Below, one piece after another: positions 33,110 to 44,959 of a DNA stretch of 64,000 bases. Location: the NCBI GenBank assembly GCA_030549335.1, contig CM060194.1, positions 17,424,171 to 17,488,170 of the forward strand, read 5' to 3'. Origin of the DNA: Pontederia crassipes (Eukaryota > Streptophyta > Magnoliopsida > Commelinales > Pontederiaceae). Both the position numbers and the translations under genes were made by a program. The notes below the pieces were generated by a model that searched no databases, was not told the DNA's origin, and saw only the letters and a list, made by a program, of their open reading frames with translations. The number at the start of each line of letters is the position of its first letter. Position 1 is the first letter of the stretch.

Positions 33110-33730
33110 TGAGCAACCTCCAACTGGTTTTTCTCAGATCAGATCTTTTAAACTTTATCAAAAGAAAGAATAATGAACTCAGCTCATGAGAGTTCTAGAA
33201 GTTCCAGCTATTATGGCCTGAATATAATTTTCCCATCGCCATCCTAGTAGTTCCAGCAATTTGCTTGAAATTTTATTGGATTTGATTACTGACCACCTTA
33301 TTCATTACAGTAAGATGTTTAATGCTTCTAATTTAGTAAACATTGCACTGTCTTACATTATATATTCCAATTATCTTGCATGGTTGTTGTCGTAGCTAAA
33401 GGAAGTTATATCTGTAGTACTCTCATTTCTTCATGGTGAAAGGACACTATAAAATGTCATTATATTCGAGGAGGCTTCATATTGATTTTCAATTAAATTA
33501 TACTTATTCTTTTACTCTAGTGTTGTGGTTTCATCTAGTGAAACTTGTTGCATCTTCATTAATGATCGGTTGTATCTTTAAACGCCCGGTTAAATGTCAG
33601 AATATTACCCAGTCGCTTGTCATGTACTACATGTATATATTGTTATATTTTCGAAAAATATGTTATAACATGATCATTTTATTTTATTTTTCCTTGCACA
33701 TTCAAATAAACGAAACACATAAAAAAGAGT
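33110..33730. other. Unassigned AT-rich DNA between CACTA end and TRIM
   Basis: No coding similarity. The frame 33433-33756 is Tyr/Phe/Ile-rich and runs into the TRIM, so it is not a gene. Could be the flank into which the CACTA inserted, possibly host intron or 3' flank. Confidence 0.4.
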
Positions 33731-34130
33731 GGGGCTGCAAAGTTGAGCATGCGTAGGATATTATTCGTTTTGAGCCTCGGTCTGTATAATTTTACTAAAA
33801 CACGTCCTAACAAGTCAAGGTCATGCTCTCATATATACCCAATATTTCTCTCGTGATTTGTGCATTGTGAGACTAATCCAAGGCATGTCTCAATGCACTC
33901 TTCCCCCCTCAGGGGTTCAATGTCCTTGTTGAGTAATCGCACCCTACTATGCAGGAGTGGTTCTGATACTATATGTAACATCTTTGCACTTACGTAAGAT
34001 ATTATCCGCTTTGAGCCTAAGCCTATATGTTTTATCAAAACGCATCCTACCAAACTAAAATCATGCTCCTATATATACCCAACATCTCTCCGACTTGTAC
34101 ATGTGGGACTAATCCAATACATGATTTACC
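33731..34130 (-). mobile_element. TRIM (miniature LTR retrotransposon)
   Basis: Two diverged direct repeats of about 157 bp (33731-33893 and 33974-34130) share AGATATTATCCGCTTTGAGC, CATGCTCNNATATATACCCA and GGGACTAATCCAANNCATG, a widespread angiosperm TRIM LTR type. Between them lie only 80 bp holding a purine tract on the minus strand (CCTGAGGGGGGAAGAG, about 33899-33914) and a primer site at 33958-33971 (TAGTATCAGAACCA, a two-base variant of the tRNA-iMet site). No coding capacity, about 400 bp in all. Confidence 0.85.
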
Positions 34131-34249
34131 ATTAATAGCTTGAAAAATTCAGAATCTACCAAATTTAGAATTCATCGAGACAAAAAACTAGTCAGGTTTA
34201 TGAAATAGATGGATATTAATTCAACTATCTAATATTAATTCTCCGACTG

Positions 34250-34582
34250 TATTCGGCCGCTCACAGTAAGATTCGGCCATTGGCTGGCGGATCCAGCCAT
34301 GCACAGTCGGATCTGGCTATGAACGGACAGATCCGGGCCGCTCACGGTCGGAACTGACCATGCACGAGCATGCACGACCGGATCTGTCCGTGAATAGTCG
34401 GATGTGGGCCATTCATAGCCGGAACCGACCATGCACGGCTGGCTCCGGGCGTTAACGTTTGGATCCGGCCGTTCGCACCCAGAACCTGCCATGCACGGCT
34501 AGTTTCGACCGTGATCGGCCCGACTCTAGCCGTTGACGTCCGATTCTGGGCCGTTTGCGACAAAATCCTAGTCGTTGACTTC
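34250..34582. repeat. Tandem array of about 16 diverged 20-bp units
   Basis: Consecutive units fit CGGATCTGGCCATGCACGGT with 2 to 9 changes each and lengths of 18 to 22 bp; one 12-bp partial unit lies near 34367. The array is GC-rich within AT-rich flanks and ends about 210 bp before the CACTA transposase start. The unit length is not a multiple of three, so the ORFs crossing it on the minus strand (34235-34492, 34342-34617) are by-products. It could be the subterminal or promoter repeat block of that CACTA element. Confidence 0.85.
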
Positions 34583-34794
34583 TCAGTTCCAATAAATGTT
34601 GAGATCCGTGCACTCACACTAAGGATGGCCCGACTTCATATTGTAGTTCTTAAAGACTTGATGTTCATATTTTTTTCCGTAGAGTCATACTATAGTTCAT
34701 GGTTCCATTTTAAATTTATTGTTCATTTTTACTTATCATTAAAGTAATGTATTAACATTTATCCTTTTTAATTCACATAGAACTAATATAATAT

Positions 34795-35759
34795 ATGTAT
34801 CCTCCGGAGCATCGTCGATGGATGTACAATAGAACAAATCCTAGTCATTAGGGTTGACACAAGAATTCATAGAGGGTGTTGAATACTACACGACAATAGC
34901 TTCGCAGACTACACAGTTTCAAAGAGAATGAACTATAAGATGTCCATGTTTAAAATATCAAAGCACAAAATTGCAAACTTTGGAGAGGGTCAAAGTTCAT
35001 TTGTATAGAAAGGGTTTCAAACTGAATTATTGGTATTGGAATGACCTTGGTGAGATAGACCGTCATCGAGTTTCGATGTTGGGGAACATGTTCCCACTAA
35101 TATTGAGGATGATTTTAATACTATATATCAGAATTTGTGTTATGATGCTGCTACAACCAAATTTGGTGACTTCATATTTCAACAAGAGCGCGAGGACGTG
35201 TCACCACATCTCGAAGCCATTGATTTTTACAACTTACTAGCAGCTTGGAGTGAACCCTTGTAGTCTGGTTGTGAAAATCATTCTGAATTGTCATTAGCAG
35301 TGAGAATGCTAAATATAAAGGCTGATCACAATATTTCACAAGCTTACTTCGATGCATTTATGGAGATATTAAAAGAGGTCACATCATCCGGGGCATGAAT
35401 ACCTAAGAATTATTACAGGACCAAAAGATTAGTTTCAAAACTTGGTCTTTTTCCACGAAAATAGCTTGTAGTCGAAACAAATGTATGTTGTTTTACGATG
35501 ATGACAAAACCCTGAGGGAGTGCAGATTTTGTGGTGCCGAGTGGTATAAATCAAACACAAAGAACAAGGTTCCAGTTAAGACAATGCACTTCTTGCCTCT
35601 AATTTCAAGACTTAAAAGATTATATTCTTCCATGGGATCTGCATCAGAAATGAAATGGCATGCACAACATAAGACAACTGAAGGTGTCATGCTCCATCCG
35701 TTTGATGGTGAGGCGTGGAAACATTTTGATCATTTGGATCCAAAATTTGCAGATGATGA
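34795..35759 (+). pseudogene. CACTA TNP2-type transposase, segment 1 (N-terminal)
   Basis: A likely start ATG at 34795 follows a TTCACATAG acceptor-like site. The reading begins MYPPEHRRWMYNRTNPSH, the transposase-associated domain, then an in-frame stop, IRCPCLKYQS (a C-P-C zinc-binding pattern), VKVHLYRKGF and NYWYWND. Later come FYNLLAAWSEPL, NHSELSLAVRMLNIKA, LVSKLGLFP, RECRFCGAEWY, LPLISRLKRLYSSM and DGEAWKHFDHLDPKFADD. It carries several stops and at least two frameshifts. The reading is cut within a codon at the 5' LTR of the copia element and resumes exactly at 55650. Function in the family: recognises CACTA ends and catalyses cut-and-paste. Confidence 0.85.
35755..35759. other. Target-site duplication of the copia element, left copy
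   Basis: GATGA here and AATGA at 55645-55649, four of five bases equal. Removing the element and one copy restores the transposase reading A-D-D-E-R-N-I-R-L-G without a frameshift. Confidence 0.85.
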
Positions 35760-36780
35760 TATTGAATCCTATGTTTTGACGATAACAAATTAAATTGGAC
35801 ATAAAAGTTACTAATCTATGTTCAAGTGATAATAATACAGATGTAAGATTGATATGAACTCATTCGCAGAAGAAATCATCAAATTAAACATTGAAAAATA
35901 AGGATCCAGCATATGACCGGTCGACCGGCCATGAAGAAATATTGATATCAAGTGGAAGAAATATTGAGACTGTACCGATCGACGATCCGATTGTTGCACC
36001 GATCGACAGGTCAATACAACAGAATTCAAAAATGATGACACTATACCGATTGATTTTGAGATGTACCGATCGACATCGAAACGTTACCAGTCGATGCACC
36101 GGTCGAAGGATTGGTCAAACGGACAATGCATAAAATCACAGATATGCCGTAACGGTCATATTTATTGGTCGACCGGCTCATTAATGAGGTCGACCGATCA
36201 CAGTGCCAGATAGTAACAACTATTTCTCAAGGAGAAAATCATGAAAGAATTTTTGAACGAAATTTTCACTTGTAAAAGCCTATAAAAGGAGTGCCAAAGT
36301 ATAAAGAAAATTCATCCAAGCAAGTAAGATCATTCAAAAGTTCCTTTCAAGTTCTTGAGCCCAAATTTTTAAGTTCTTCCCTTTTCTCTTCTAAGCTTTG
36401 AGTGTGAGAAAATTTTGTAAAATAAGATATTAGAGGAAATCTTTATTCTCTGATCTGGTGAGACAGCTCGTTGTAAAAGAGGAGTGCCTTGCCTCTTGAG
36501 CAGAGAAAAAGGTGTGTGGTGTAAAGAGGGTTGTCCTCTCCCTAAAAGAAAAGAGAAAGATAGTGGATCTCCGACGATCTCGAGGTCGAGAAGTCGGAGC
36601 GGGGACGTAGGCCAAAGAGTTAAATCCGAACCTTGTCAATATATCGTGTCTCTGTGTTTACACTCTTACTCACTTTATATTGTTATTTGCTTATGATCAT
36701 TTTTATTGATTTTTCGAAAGTAATTTTGCGAAAAGATTTTGATACACCAATTCACCCCCTCCTCTTGGTGCTTTCGAGCA
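35760..36780 (+). repeat. 5' LTR of the copia element
   Basis: Starts TATTGAATCC, the second base changed from the expected TG of the partner (TGTTGAATCC). TATA box TATAAAAGG at 36281. Clusters of ACCGATCGAC/CCGGTCGACC lie at 35917-36190. The end CTTTCGAGCAAGGTTGC lacks the final CGATCCTACA seen in the 3' LTR and the usual TGGTATCAGA of the primer site, consistent with a deletion of about 20 bp joining at GA. Confidence 0.85.
36281..36288 (+). promoter_or_regulatory. TATA box of the copia LTR
   Basis: TATAAAAG in the sequence CCTATAAAAGGAGTGCC; the partner LTR has the same box at 55135. Transcription would start about 30 bp downstream, placing the U3/R border near 36315. Confidence 0.7.
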
Positions 36781-36839
36781 AGGTTGCTCTTGTTTCAAGA
36801 TTTAATCATCTTGTTTTAAGATTTAAAATCTTTAGAGCT

Positions 36840-38462
36840 ATGGCATCAAGTGGATTGAGTTTTTCCGAAGGTCAGTCTATTAATCGTCCCCCACTTTTTA
36901 ATGCATCAAACTTTGTATATTGGAAAATTAGGATACAAGCTTATGTTTGTTCTATTGATATTGATATGTGGGATATTGTTAAAAAAGGTTTTGATTTATG
37001 TGAAAATCTCATTTAGAATATACCGACGGAGAAAGACTTTTGGTAAAACTTGATTGAAAAGTAAAAAAATATCTTTTATTGTGCTTTGGATCCTGTTGAG
37101 TTCAATCGGATTTTTAGTTGTCAAAGTGCCAATGAGATTTGGAAGAAACTCATTATTACTCATAAAGGAACAAATAGAGTTAATGAATCAAGATTGAATA
37201 TTCTAAATCACCAATACGATTCTTTCAAAATGCATGAAAATGAATCTATAAATGAGATAATTGTTCGCTTTAATGATATTGTGAATGGCTTAGCCTCTTT
37301 GGACAAGCTAAGGACTAATCCTCAAAAGGCAAAAAAGTTTTTCAGGTCCCTCTCTTCCAAATGGTATGCAAAAAGGATAGTGATTGAAGAAAATGATTTG
37401 AACAAGTTAGACTTTGATGATCTTATAGGTTCACTCTTAACCTATGAGATCGGGATCAAGGAAGATGAAGAAACAAATGTTAAAAAAAGAAAGACTTTGG
37501 TTTTAAAAGCAAATAAAAATGAGGAAGACACAAGTGAAGAACATGAGGATCTTGATGAAAAAAAGCCTACTTTATATGCAAAAAAGTTTGACAAGTATTT
37601 TAAGTTTGCCAAGCAAAAGAAGAAAAATGATTTTACGAAGAAAAGATCACCATTAAGCAAGAATCAAATAACTTGTTTTGAATGTAAAAAGATTGGACAT
37701 TATACAAATGAGTGTCCAAATTTGATTAAAAAAGAAAAAAGATGGAGAAAACTCAAGAAAGAAGAAAAAAGCTCTTCAAGCTCTTCAAGCGAAGATAAAG
37801 AAAATGACTTCAACATCTCATCAATTGATGATGAAGAAGCCTACATATGTTTATTGCCTAATAGCCACGATGTATCATCTAACTCATCTGATTCTAATTA
37901 TAGTGAATCCTTTAATGTGCAGAATTAGTTTAGAATTCTTATATATAATATGGATGTCTAAAAAAATAAATATGATAATATAAAAATAGAGTTTGAAAGC
38001 ATGCAAAAAAAAATAAGGATCTTAAAGTATGTGAAAAATGTGATATATTGAATGAAGAAAACTCTAGCTTAGAATTCTTAATTAAAGAATTGAAAATGGA
38101 AAATAGTACACTAAAATCATCATGTGAAAAATAAAAATGTAGAATGTGCATGCTTGAACAAAGAAATCAAGAATTTAAAAGACGAATTTGAAAAGTTTTT
38201 CAATGGAAGTAAAATATTAGATGTCATGTTTAATGGATCTAGAATGTCTTCAAATAAAAAAGAATTTGATTTTAACTCTTTTGAAAAGAAAAATGACAAA
38301 AGAATTTTATTTGTTAAAGTATCGCATAATTACACAAGATCAAATATTATCTGTTTTTATTGTGGATATGAAGGACATTATTCTTATGATTGCAAAATTA
38401 GAAAAGGAGTAAATAAAGGGATGAAGAAAATTTGGGTCCCGAAATGGACCATTTCTAACTAA
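36840..38462 (+). pseudogene. Copia gag with two zinc knuckles, broken
   Basis: The ATG at 36840 opens MASSGLSFSEGQSINRPPLF, then NFVYWKIRIQAYV, the usual start of this gag family. Three stops lie close together (37014-37058) but the frame itself is kept to 37928. The gag core reads NEIWKKLIITHKGTNRVNES and FFRSLSSKWYAK. The first CCHC knuckle (CFECKKIGHYTNEC) is near 37675-37716, followed by a Ser/Glu/Asp-rich tail. After a frame break, a coiled-coil-like stretch and a second knuckle (CFYCGYEGHYSYDC, about 38352-38393) with IWVPKWT follow at 38124-38462. The two-knuckle layout fits Sireviruses. Confidence 0.85.
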
Positions 38463-41354
38463 GATGGACCCAAGCAAGGTTGGGGTATCAAAAAGATGAG
38501 ATTCTGAATTTCTTTCTTATAGGGAGCCCCAAAGCATAATGATGGTATATCATATTTGGATAGTGGATGCTCAATACACATGATGGCGATACATCAAACT
38601 TCATCACCTTGGAAAAGAAAAATGGAAAAAAGTCACTTTTGAAGACAATAGCAAAGGAAAAGTAATAGGTATGGATAATGTTGATAAGAATGACAAAATG
38701 TATTTGGAAAATGTGTGGCTAGTTGAAAACTTGAAACATAATCTAATTAACAAAAGTCAACTATGTGATAAAAACTATTTAATCAAATTTGAAAAATACA
38801 AGTGTTTGATATTAGATGAAAACAATGAAGTTTTACACATGGGCTTTAGATACAATCATATATACAAAATTGATTTTGATAATTTGAAAAATGAAAAATA
38901 TTTTAGTGCTATGCATGATGATACAAATTCATGGCATAAAAGAATATGACATGCAAATTATAAATTACGAAATAAACTTTCAAATCATGAATTGGTTAGA
39001 GGTTTGCCTAATGTTAAATTTGAGAAAAAAAATATTTGTGATTCATGCTTTAAAGGTAAACAAAATAAAAGCTCATTTAAATTAAAGTGAGTCATTAATA
39101 CACATAGATCTTTGGAACCTTGCATCTTGATTTATTTGGACCAATTGATGTATTAAGTTTAGGAGAAAAAAGATATGTTTTTATGATTTTTTATGATTTC
39201 TCTCATTTAAATTGGACTATTTTTCTTACTAGTAAAGATAAAACAATAAACATGTTTTCCAAATTTGCAAAAAAAAATTCAAAATGAACTTGAACAAAAA
39301 ATTTCAAAAATTAGAAGTGATCGTGGAGGAGAATTTGAAAATCATAAATTTAAATTATTTTGTGAAAAAATGGAATTACTCATAACTTTTCCACTCTTAT
39401 GATAGAAAGGAAAAATGGAACTATACAAGAAATGGGTAGAACAATTTTAAATGAAAGAAAATTGGCAAAATATTTTTGGGCAGAGATCGTAAACACATCA
39501 TGTTAGGTTCTTAATAGGATTCTACTTATGCCTCTTGAGAAGAAAACTTATTTTGAAGTTTTGTATGGAAAAAAAGCTAATATTTCTAATTTCAAAGTTT
39601 TTAGTTGCAAATGCTATATCTTGAATATCAATGATAAATTATGAAAATTTGATATCAAATGTGATGATGGTATTTTTCTTGGTTATTCAAGTACAAGTAA
39701 AGCTTATAGAGTGTATAACAAAAGAACATTTGTTGTTGAAGAGTCTATTAATGTTAAATTTAATGAGACTAATAAATTTTTTGATGAGCAAACAAGCACA
39801 TGATGATGAGGAAGAAATAGTTGAAGTACAAAGATAACTTGATTATGTGCAAAATGAGAACTTCGAAGGAGCTAAAGTTGACAATCCAAATGTGGAACAA
39901 ATGGAAGAACATCAAATTGAGGAGCCCTAAATCATTCCAAGAAACTAGAGACGTGCCTCATCACATCCACTTGAACAAATTATAGGTAATATAAATAAAG
40001 GTATAAAAATTAAAAACTCTTTGAAAAATCTATGCGCTTTTTTTGGCATTTCTTGTTAACTTTGAACCAAGCAATATAGATGAAGCACTTGAAGATCCAA
40101 ATTGAATAAATGCAATGCAGGAGGTATTAAATAATTTTGAAAGAAATCAAGTGTGGAAACTTGTGGAAAGACCCAAGGACCAATGCATTATTGGAACCAA
40201 ATGGATCTTTCGAAACAAGTTAAATGAAAATGGTGTCATTGTGAGGAACAAAGCTAGATTAGTGACCAAGGGTTACTCACAAATTTAAGGGATTGATTTT
40301 GATGAAACTTTTGCTCGTGTCGCTAGACTTGAGGCAATTCGAATGCTTTCGGCTTTTGCATGTTATAAATGTTTTAAACTTTTTCAAATGGATGTAAAAT
40401 ATGTGTTTTTAAATGATTTTATAAATGAAGAATTTTATGTTGAACAATCTCAAGGTTTTGAAATTTCAGATTTCCCTAATCATATTTTCAAACTTTCAAA
40501 AGCTCTTTACGGATTGAAACAAGCTCCTTGAGCTTGGTATGAAAGATTGAGTTCATTTTTAATTAAAAATAACTTTCAAAAAAGGAAAGTCGACACCACA
40601 TTATTTTTAAAACATTTTAAAAATGATATTTTAATAGCTCACATTTATGTTAATGATATTATTTATGATGGTACTAATGAATGCTTATGCAAAGAGTTTG
40701 AAACTCTTATGAAACAAGAATTTGAGATTAGTCTTGTAGGAGAGCTCACCTTCTTTTTAGGTCTACAAGTGAAATAATTCAAGGAAGACATTTTTTCTCA
40801 ATCAAGAGAAGTATATAAGGAAGTTACTTAAAAGATTTGGGATAACGAATGCAAGCCGAGCACAACTCCTATGAGCACTACTACAAAATTGGATAAAAAT
40901 GAAAAAGGCAAATCTATTGATAAAAAAAGGTACAGAGGTATGATTGGTAGTTTGCTCTATTGAACGGCATCTATGTCGGATATAATGTTTAGTGTATACT
41001 TGTGTGCTAGGTTTCAATCCGCTCCCAAAGAATCATATTTAATCGTTGTAAAAAGGATAATGTGTGATTTAAAGCATACATGTGAATTAGGCATTTGGTA
41101 TGATAGAAATTCTCCCGTTGAATTACATGCCTACACTGACGCATATTTAGCCGTCGGTAGTTATTGTACACAAATACTATAGGTAAAATAATAATTGTTT
41201 GACCATGGTGTGAATTGTTCCATTGTGCCCATGAAGTGCGATAACACAAGTGCTATAGAAATTACCAGAAATTAATTCAACACTCTAGGACTAAACACGT
41301 TGATATCATTTCATTCGAGAACATGTGGCTCTTATGGACATTGCCATTGAACAT
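38463..41354 (+). pseudogene. Copia pol: protease, integrase, reverse transcriptase, RNase H (interrupted)
   Basis: Protease YLDSGCSIHMM lies near 38550. The pre-integrase finger (CDSCFKGKQ) is near 39040-39070. The integrase core is recognisable as LDLFGPI, RSDRGGEF and ERKNGTIQEM in different frames (39120-39450). Reverse transcriptase at 40185-40780 has GTKWIFRNKLNENG, FQMDVKYVFLND and ALYGLKQAP. Its catalytic box is YVNDI instead of YVDDI. RNase H starts near 40973 and is cut at H-I-S-T by the Athila insertion at 41354. Many stops and frameshifts; not functional. Confidence 0.85.
41350..41354. other. Target-site duplication of the nested Athila, left copy
   Basis: AACAT here and at 52095-52099, a perfect 5-bp duplication. 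Removing the element restores the copia RNase H reading E-H-I-S-T-E-V-Q-L-A-N-I-F. Confidence 0.97.
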
Positions 41355-43145
41355 TGATGCGTGCAAAATATAACCTTTTTTCGATTATTATTTTAGTTAA
41401 TTTTTCTATAATTTGATCATGGCATGCATTATTTTAGGTTAGTTCTAGCCATTATTCCGGATTTATCGATATTTCTAATTATTAATTTTCTAAATATTTT
41501 AATTGTGGATGAATTAATTAAATAATGGAAAATATTTTGCAGGATCCGTAGGATTACGACTCAAACGCCCTTATCTTATTGGGTGCAAAACATGACCGAT
41601 ATTTTATCATGATGAAAGACTTATGGTCGTAAAACATATCCAAAAGGAGTTCTCGTGGATGTAAATGTAAGATAAACTTCACGTTATCGTTGGGTGATAT
41701 ATGGATTTAGTGTCCGTAAAACAAACACCAGAGGAATTTCATTTGGCGCAACACATCATCATCGATGGAGAGTTTCGGCCGCAATATCCAACCATGAAGT
41801 AATCTTGGGGGCAAAACACCATATCAATCAAGTTTATCGGCCAAGAATCCTATCATTAACCAAGACCATCAAGTTTATCGGCCACAAAATCTAACCTTAG
41901 AGTTTTATCCTTAACAATACATAGTAAGCATTATCAATTATCGGCTGCAAAAACCTTATCATTAACCAAGGAGATGATAATTTTGTGGCCGAGAACGAAA
42001 AGGAGTTCAGCACCGGGTGCAAAACGGATAATTTTTTATCATTAATCAAGTTTTATCTCTAGACAAATTTAAAGTTGGCCGCACGATGTTCACGACCATG
42101 ATCAAATTGACTTCCGTCCGCACCTATAAATAGAGGAGGAAGCCATTGTTCCAATTCGTGCTCTGAAGTTCAGGTTTCTTCCACAGTTGTGTCATGAGCT
42201 CTGCAAACTACGACCAAAAGGAGAGAAGGTGCGATGGTTGGAGGTTGATCACGACTCTGATCCAGTCCGAAAGGCTGTCCGACTGTCTGCCCAGATTCGA
42301 GATATCTATTTTGGGTGTAATTCTTCCATTTTTTATCATTTATATTTTATTATCTCTCCAATATTTCTAGGATGAACTCCATGTTTTTAGATTTTATATT
42401 TTAGGAGATTATTAATTGAAGGGAAATGTTTGGACCCTATTTTATTTGTTTTAATCTTTTCTGATCAATTATTAATTGTGCTTAATGCTTTTATATTAGT
42501 TAATTAGATTTTCGAATTAGGCTATACCAGTTTGTGGAGTGTTTAATTTTAGAATTCATGATACTAATTTTAATTGATTTTATATGAAATTAATAATTGA
42601 CATAAATTTGATAACTAGTGTGTGGAGAATCAAGTTTGTGTGGTTTATTAATTTATACCAGTTTGTGGAGTGATTAATAGTTTAGGAATTCCAATTTACT
42701 GTGTCTTAATATTAATATGATTTTATAGAATGCTAGTTGTGGAGATTTCAATTCTTATTAAATTAAGATAGTTCTACATGCTTAAATTGAGAGGATGCCA
42801 GTTGTGGAGACCGTAAGTTAATCATGTTAGATTACTTTAGGGAGACTCCAATCCATCTTTAAAGATTAAATTTATTTTTTATGGTTCAAATATTTATCCT
42901 GATTTATTTTCATCCTAAGGCCTAACTTCAACACCATTATCTTATCTTATTTTTTTATTTTATTTTATTTTTACAAAACCTATTTTCAAAAATACATGTT
43001 TTCCTCTCTTATTAATTTATAAATTCAGATACTGAATTAATAATATTCCTCGTGGGTTCGACACTCTTACTCCTATTTTCTATATTACTTGAGCGACTAG
43101 TGCACTTGCTAACGATTTTATTTTGCTACATCATTTTACGCATCA
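41355..43145 (+). repeat. 5' LTR of the nested Athila
   Basis: Ends are perfect inverted repeats TGATGCGT and ACGCATCA. TATA box TATAAATA at 42125. Upstream of the TATA box are many GGCCG-containing phrases (for example TTTCGGCCGCAATAT, TTATCGGCCACAAAAT). An ORF of 62 codons at 42187-42375 recurs at the same place in the 3' LTR; it lies just downstream of the expected start site and is probably chance. Confidence 0.93.
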
Positions 43146-43151
43146 AGTTTT

Positions 43152-43169
43152 TGGCGCCATTGTCGGGGA
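43152..43169 (+). other. Primer binding site, tRNA-Asp type
   Basis: TGGCGCCATTGTCGGGGA, a two-base variant of the plant tRNA-Asp complement, 6 bp after the 5' LTR. It is the same primer type as in the intact Athila at 5576-5593. Confidence 0.9.
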
Positions 43170-43359
43170 ATATTTTATTAATTAATTTCTAATTTTTATG
43201 AATTATTAGGATATGTAAATAAATTGTAAATGATTTTTTTGTAAACAAGTTCTTTGTAAATATTTTTTTCTTTTCGGTAAATATGCATTGTTGTACTACT
43301 TTATTATTTTTATCTGTGAAAATAATCTATTTTTTTTTCTTTTGTAGATAAAGGTGATG

Positions 43360-44720
43360 CCATTTTAAATTAAAATTTGTTGACTTTTGGCAATTAAAAT
43401 TCTGACGCTGATTGGATTTTTCGGATTACACCGTTGACTTATGGTTTTACGATCGTAATTTATTTTGTCGGCTTTAATGGTTTTACGACCTCGCAATGTA
43501 TAATTTCTGAGTTCTAAACTTTCAATTGTGGCCGCAATTTTTAACTTTTGTTCTGCGCTTAATGATCATTTTATTTGATTCTAAATTTCGTTGATTTAAT
43601 TAGTGGCCGTAAAGTACTTTTTGTTTTTTTGCGACCGAAAAATTTTAATCTTCTAAACGTATAAGTTTGATTTGACCTCGTTTCGATTTTAATGACTTCA
43701 GACAAAAAAAAGTTAACGCCCGCAAAAGATTCTATTTATCTGACAAACCTTTATCCTTATATTTTGCGACCGGTAATTTTTATTTGAGTTTTACGGCCGA
43801 AATTTCACTTTATCCATGATGATCGAATTGGTTTTTTTTCTCTTGCGCATTGAATTGATTAAGCATTCGATTAATGCATGATTTTGCAGCCGATAATTTT
43901 TTGAATTTTCTTTGCGACATGTATGTCATTGGTTAAATCTCCCGCAGATATCTCGTGTTATTCTTTTGCGCCTTGGATTTTCATCTCTGTTAATCCATTA
44001 GTGCATGACTTTTGCGGCCGACAATTATTTTCTTAATATTGTTTTGCGGCCGACTTTGGTGACTTAGTTTCGGCCGTAATTTGGTTCTGAGTCATTTTAT
44101 CTAAATTTCTCCGAATTTGTTTTGCGATGATACAAATGTTAATTCGACTTTATCTCGGCCATAATCTAACGAGTTTTACGCCTACATATTTATTCATGTT
44201 GATTAATCCCTTCATACATTATTTGATGGTTTTGGCGGCCGAACCGCCTGGGCTATTTTATTTCCAACTAATCTAATTTCAGCCGAGATGTCGATAGCTT
44301 CTGATTGGCGGCCGAGCGAATCAATGTTCATTAACCTATCTGAAAGTATTTTTTGCTAATGTTGATTATTGCTTTTGCGGCCGTAATGTTGACATCATGG
44401 TTAATTTTTCCAAATTTTATGGTCGAACAGGTGCATGATTTTTTACGACCATCTATTTAATTTTCTTTCGGTTGAGATGTTAATATTTGGCATTTTAATT
44501 GGTCTCTTTTGCGCCTTTCTATCTGATACAAATATTCAAAAATTTTGTTTCTCAAAGTTTTGGTTTACGCCGCATTTAGTTCTGAATCTAGTTTTGAATC
44601 TTTTCGTAAACTTCTTTGAAGTTTGGCGGTCGAAAATTGTAGGATTCAATTCTAATGATCTAATGGAATTTCACCATTATTCGACAACTGAATTTGAAAC
44701 GTAACATGTTCAAAATTATT
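43360..44720. repeat. Leader with iterated GCGGCCGAAATTT-like motif
   Basis: About 20 copies of TTTTGCGGCCGAAATTTT or close variants are scattered through the leader on average every 60-70 bp, including 43510, 43600, 43640, 43765, 43795, 43890, 44010, 44050, 44078, 44235, 44310 and 44375. The palindrome CGGCCG is the best kept part. Between copies the sequence is AT-rich and without coding potential. Confidence 0.8.
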
Positions 44721-44959
44721 GAAGTATTTTGGCGTCGTAGATAACACCCAAAAGATTTTTACTTTTATCGATTTAAACCTCGAACTCATCTTATTTAATC
44801 CGTCGTCGTTAACAAATCATTATTTTTCATCGTGACCTATTATCTGTATTTCTTCTCATTTATTTTATATTTTTTCTCTTCTTTTATCTTGCTAAAAAAT
44901 GGTTGTTGCAGGTACTACTGAAAATTTAATCCTAACCAATTGTAGAACCTTCTGATAAG

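Noticed and set aside
34250..34582. CRISPR-like array
   Set aside because: Units follow each other without spacers, are diverged and lie in plant nuclear DNA.
34235..34617. Minus-strand ORFs with repeated CxRPDP/MAGS-like peptides
   Set aside because: They are readings of the 20-bp DNA array, whose unit is not a multiple of three, so no protein repeat is under selection.
42187..42375. 62-codon ORF present twice, in both LTRs of the nested Athila
   Set aside because: The second copy is explained by the LTR duplication; there is no protein similarity and it lies in the transcribed part of an LTR.
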